Origin: an uncultured bacterium
GTDB lineage: Bacteria; Planctomycetota; UBA1135; UBA2386
Assembly: GCA_938003515.1 (NCBI GenBank)
Contig: CALKYL010000085.1
Location: 1-6,006 of the forward strand
Length of the DNA stretch: 6,006 nt
Direction: 5' to 3'
Positions within the stretch are counted from its first letter, which is position 1. Every line of letters begins with the position of its first letter. Positions 4,956 through 6,006 of the stretch are shown here, one piece after another. The notes below the pieces were generated by a model that was not told the origin of the DNA, made no database searches, and was given only the letters and a program-made list of their open reading frames with translations. The position numbers and the translations under genes were made by a program.

Positions 4956-6006
4956 TCAGGTTTTCCAGCAGCCGGCCACGTGGTCGAGTTCGCGCGCGAT
5001 GCGCTCGGCGAGCGGTGCGGTGCCGAAGCGGTCGCCGAGCACCGACCACGTGTAGGTCTCGACCTCGAGCAGCGGCAAGGGTGCGTCGCCGGCGGCGAGC
5101 GCCCGCAGCACGCGCCGGACCTCGGCGCGCGTAGAGCCGAACGCGCCGCTCCGGTCCCAGTCGAGCGGCACGTGGAAGTGGCAGCGCAGCCGCCCCGCCG
5201 CCGCGAACTCGTCGCGGCGCCGCGCGACCTCGTCGAGGTCGAGCGCGCGCGCGCCGTTCGCCGCGACGGTCTGGTGCAGGTAGCGCGGCTCGGCGAAGGA
5301 CAGCAGCTCGTCGAGCCCGTCGGGCGCGCGCACCTCGAGGCACGACGACACCTGGATCTTCGGCACCGCGATGCCGCGCGCGCCGAGGTCGGCGAGCGCC
5401 GCGACGGGGTCCTCGCCGACGACCGCGAGATGGCACAGGTCGACGCAGACGCCGACGTGCCGCCGCAGGCGCTGCTGCGGCACCGTCGCCCACGCGCCCT
5501 CGTCGAACAGCCAGCGCTCGAGGAACGCCGCGGTTCCGGCGACGGTCTCGAGCAGGCAGAACGGCTCGGGCTCGAGCGCGAGCACGCACGTGACCCCGGT
5601 CTCGTCTTCGATCGCCGCGAACGCGCTGGCGCAGCGCGCGAGGTTGCGCGCCATCACCCGAAGGTCCGGGGCCGGCTCGCCCGGAGCCCGGTAGCCGAGC
5701 GGCAGCGTCGAGATCGGCAGCACCGCGCCGGCCGGCGCGAGCCGCGCGCCGACCTCGGCGCAGCGACGCGTGTAGAGCAGCCGGTCCTCGTCGGCCCAGT
5801 CGGGCCGGTAGACCGCGTCCTTGACGACCTCGTCGTGGAAGTCGCCGAACGGGAACGCGTTCAGCGTCCACAGCGGGGCATCGGCGGCGGCGAGCGCCTC
5901 GCCGAGCCGCGCGCGCTCGTCGGCGTCGCGCCACAGCTCGTCGGCGAGCGCCATGGGCCACCAGCCGCCGAGGCCGAAGTCCCGGCCGGCCGCGCGCGCC
6001 GCCGCG
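4956..6006 (-). CDS. eboE: EboE-like TIM-barrel protein (partial, N-terminus outside window)
   Basis: A xylose-isomerase-like TIM-barrel protein matching the EboE (metabolite traffic) family. Family members occur in ebo operons of cyanobacteria, algae and other bacteria, which are linked to moving precursor metabolites to the periplasm; the reaction is not defined. Numbering from the Met at 5954, diagnostic stretches are LNAFPFGDFHDEVVKDAVY (31-49), PISTLPLGY (80-88), LALEPEPFCLLE (125-136), VDLCHLAVVGEDP (171-183), KIQVSS (199-204), CHFHVPL (258-264) and LEVETYTWSVL (296-306). Candidate metal or substrate residues are E128, E130, D172, H175, H259, H261 and E297. The frame has no stop between 5954 and the window edge and reads FGLGGWWPMALADEL across that Met, which matches the family's N-terminal part; the real start therefore lies beyond 6006 and Met 5954 is internal. 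The first strand (usually TYCTN-like) is not visible. The gene ends 53 bases before the ATPase gene. Confidence 0.8.
   Translation of the reverse strand, partial: AAARAAGRDFGLGGWWPMALADELWRDADERARLGEALAAADAPLWTLNAFPFGDFHDEVVKDAVYRPDWADEDRLLYTRRCAEVGARLAPAGAVLPISTLPLGYRAPGEPAPDLRVMARNLARCASAFAAIEDETGVTCVLALEPEPFCLLETVAGTAAFLERWLFDEGAWATVPQQRLRRHVGVCVDLCHLAVVGEDPVAALADLGARGIAVPKIQVSSCLEVRAPDGLDELLSFAEPRYLHQTVAANGARALDLDEVARRRDEFAAAGRLRCHFHVPLDWDRSGAFGSTRAEVRRVLRALAAGDAPLPLLEVETYTWSVLGDRFGTAPLAERIARELDHVAGCWKT

Noticed and set aside
4903..5961. Fusion of the ATPase with an upstream Arg-rich domain in one 582-codon frame
   Set aside because: The upstream part lies over the EboE gene in another frame and has shadow composition; the ATPase has a normal family N-terminus at 4902.

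Overview
The window is GC-rich (roughly 70% by eye) and every gene I can support lies on the minus strand, so transcription runs from position 6006 towards 1. Gene content and style point to a high-GC Gram-negative lineage, most likely a Planctomycetota-type bacterium: a secreted DUF3299 protein whose signal peptide ends in ..LGQDP and leads into a long Pro/Lys/Gln linker, an EboE-type protein, and a lipoprotein-like product. No rRNA or tRNA marker is present, so the taxonomy is an inference. Long open frames on the plus strand and in the other minus frames are GC-driven shadows.

Layout in the direction of transcription. (1) 6006-4956: an EboE-like TIM-barrel protein of the sugar-phosphate isomerase/epimerase fold. 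Its N-terminus lies outside the window. (2) 4902-4213: an ABC transporter ATPase of the MacB/LolD type. (3) 4216-2822: its FtsX/MacB-like permease, joined to the ATPase by a 4-base GTGA overlap. (4) 2706-1939: a secreted DUF3299 protein behind a 115-base gap that holds direct repeats and a palindrome. (5) 1792-353: a membrane-anchored sensor with a Cache-like outer domain, a HAMP-like linker and a degenerate HD-GYP domain. (6) 356-1: the start of a small lipoprotein-like protein with TPR-like helices, joined to the sensor gene by a second GTGA overlap and running off the window.

Genes 2 to 4 look like one cassette: an ATPase and MacB-type permease that move or release an unknown envelope substrate, with a secreted DUF3299 partner carrying a Cys-Cys motif. 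From memory, a comparable ATPase/permease/DUF3299-type set occurs in zinc-responsive operons of Pseudomonas (PA4063-PA4066); the substrate is not shown by this sequence. Genes 5 and 6 form a second unit: a signalling protein that has lost most of the metal ligands of a c-di-GMP phosphodiesterase, translated together with a probable envelope lipoprotein. The EboE-like gene ends 53 bases before the ATPase gene and could share its transcript.

The least ordinary points are the degenerate HD-GYP receptor with its coupled lipoprotein, the structured intergenic region before the DUF3299 gene, and the placement of an EboE homologue beside this ABC cassette. I see no CRISPR array, insertion sequence, phage gene or RNA gene.
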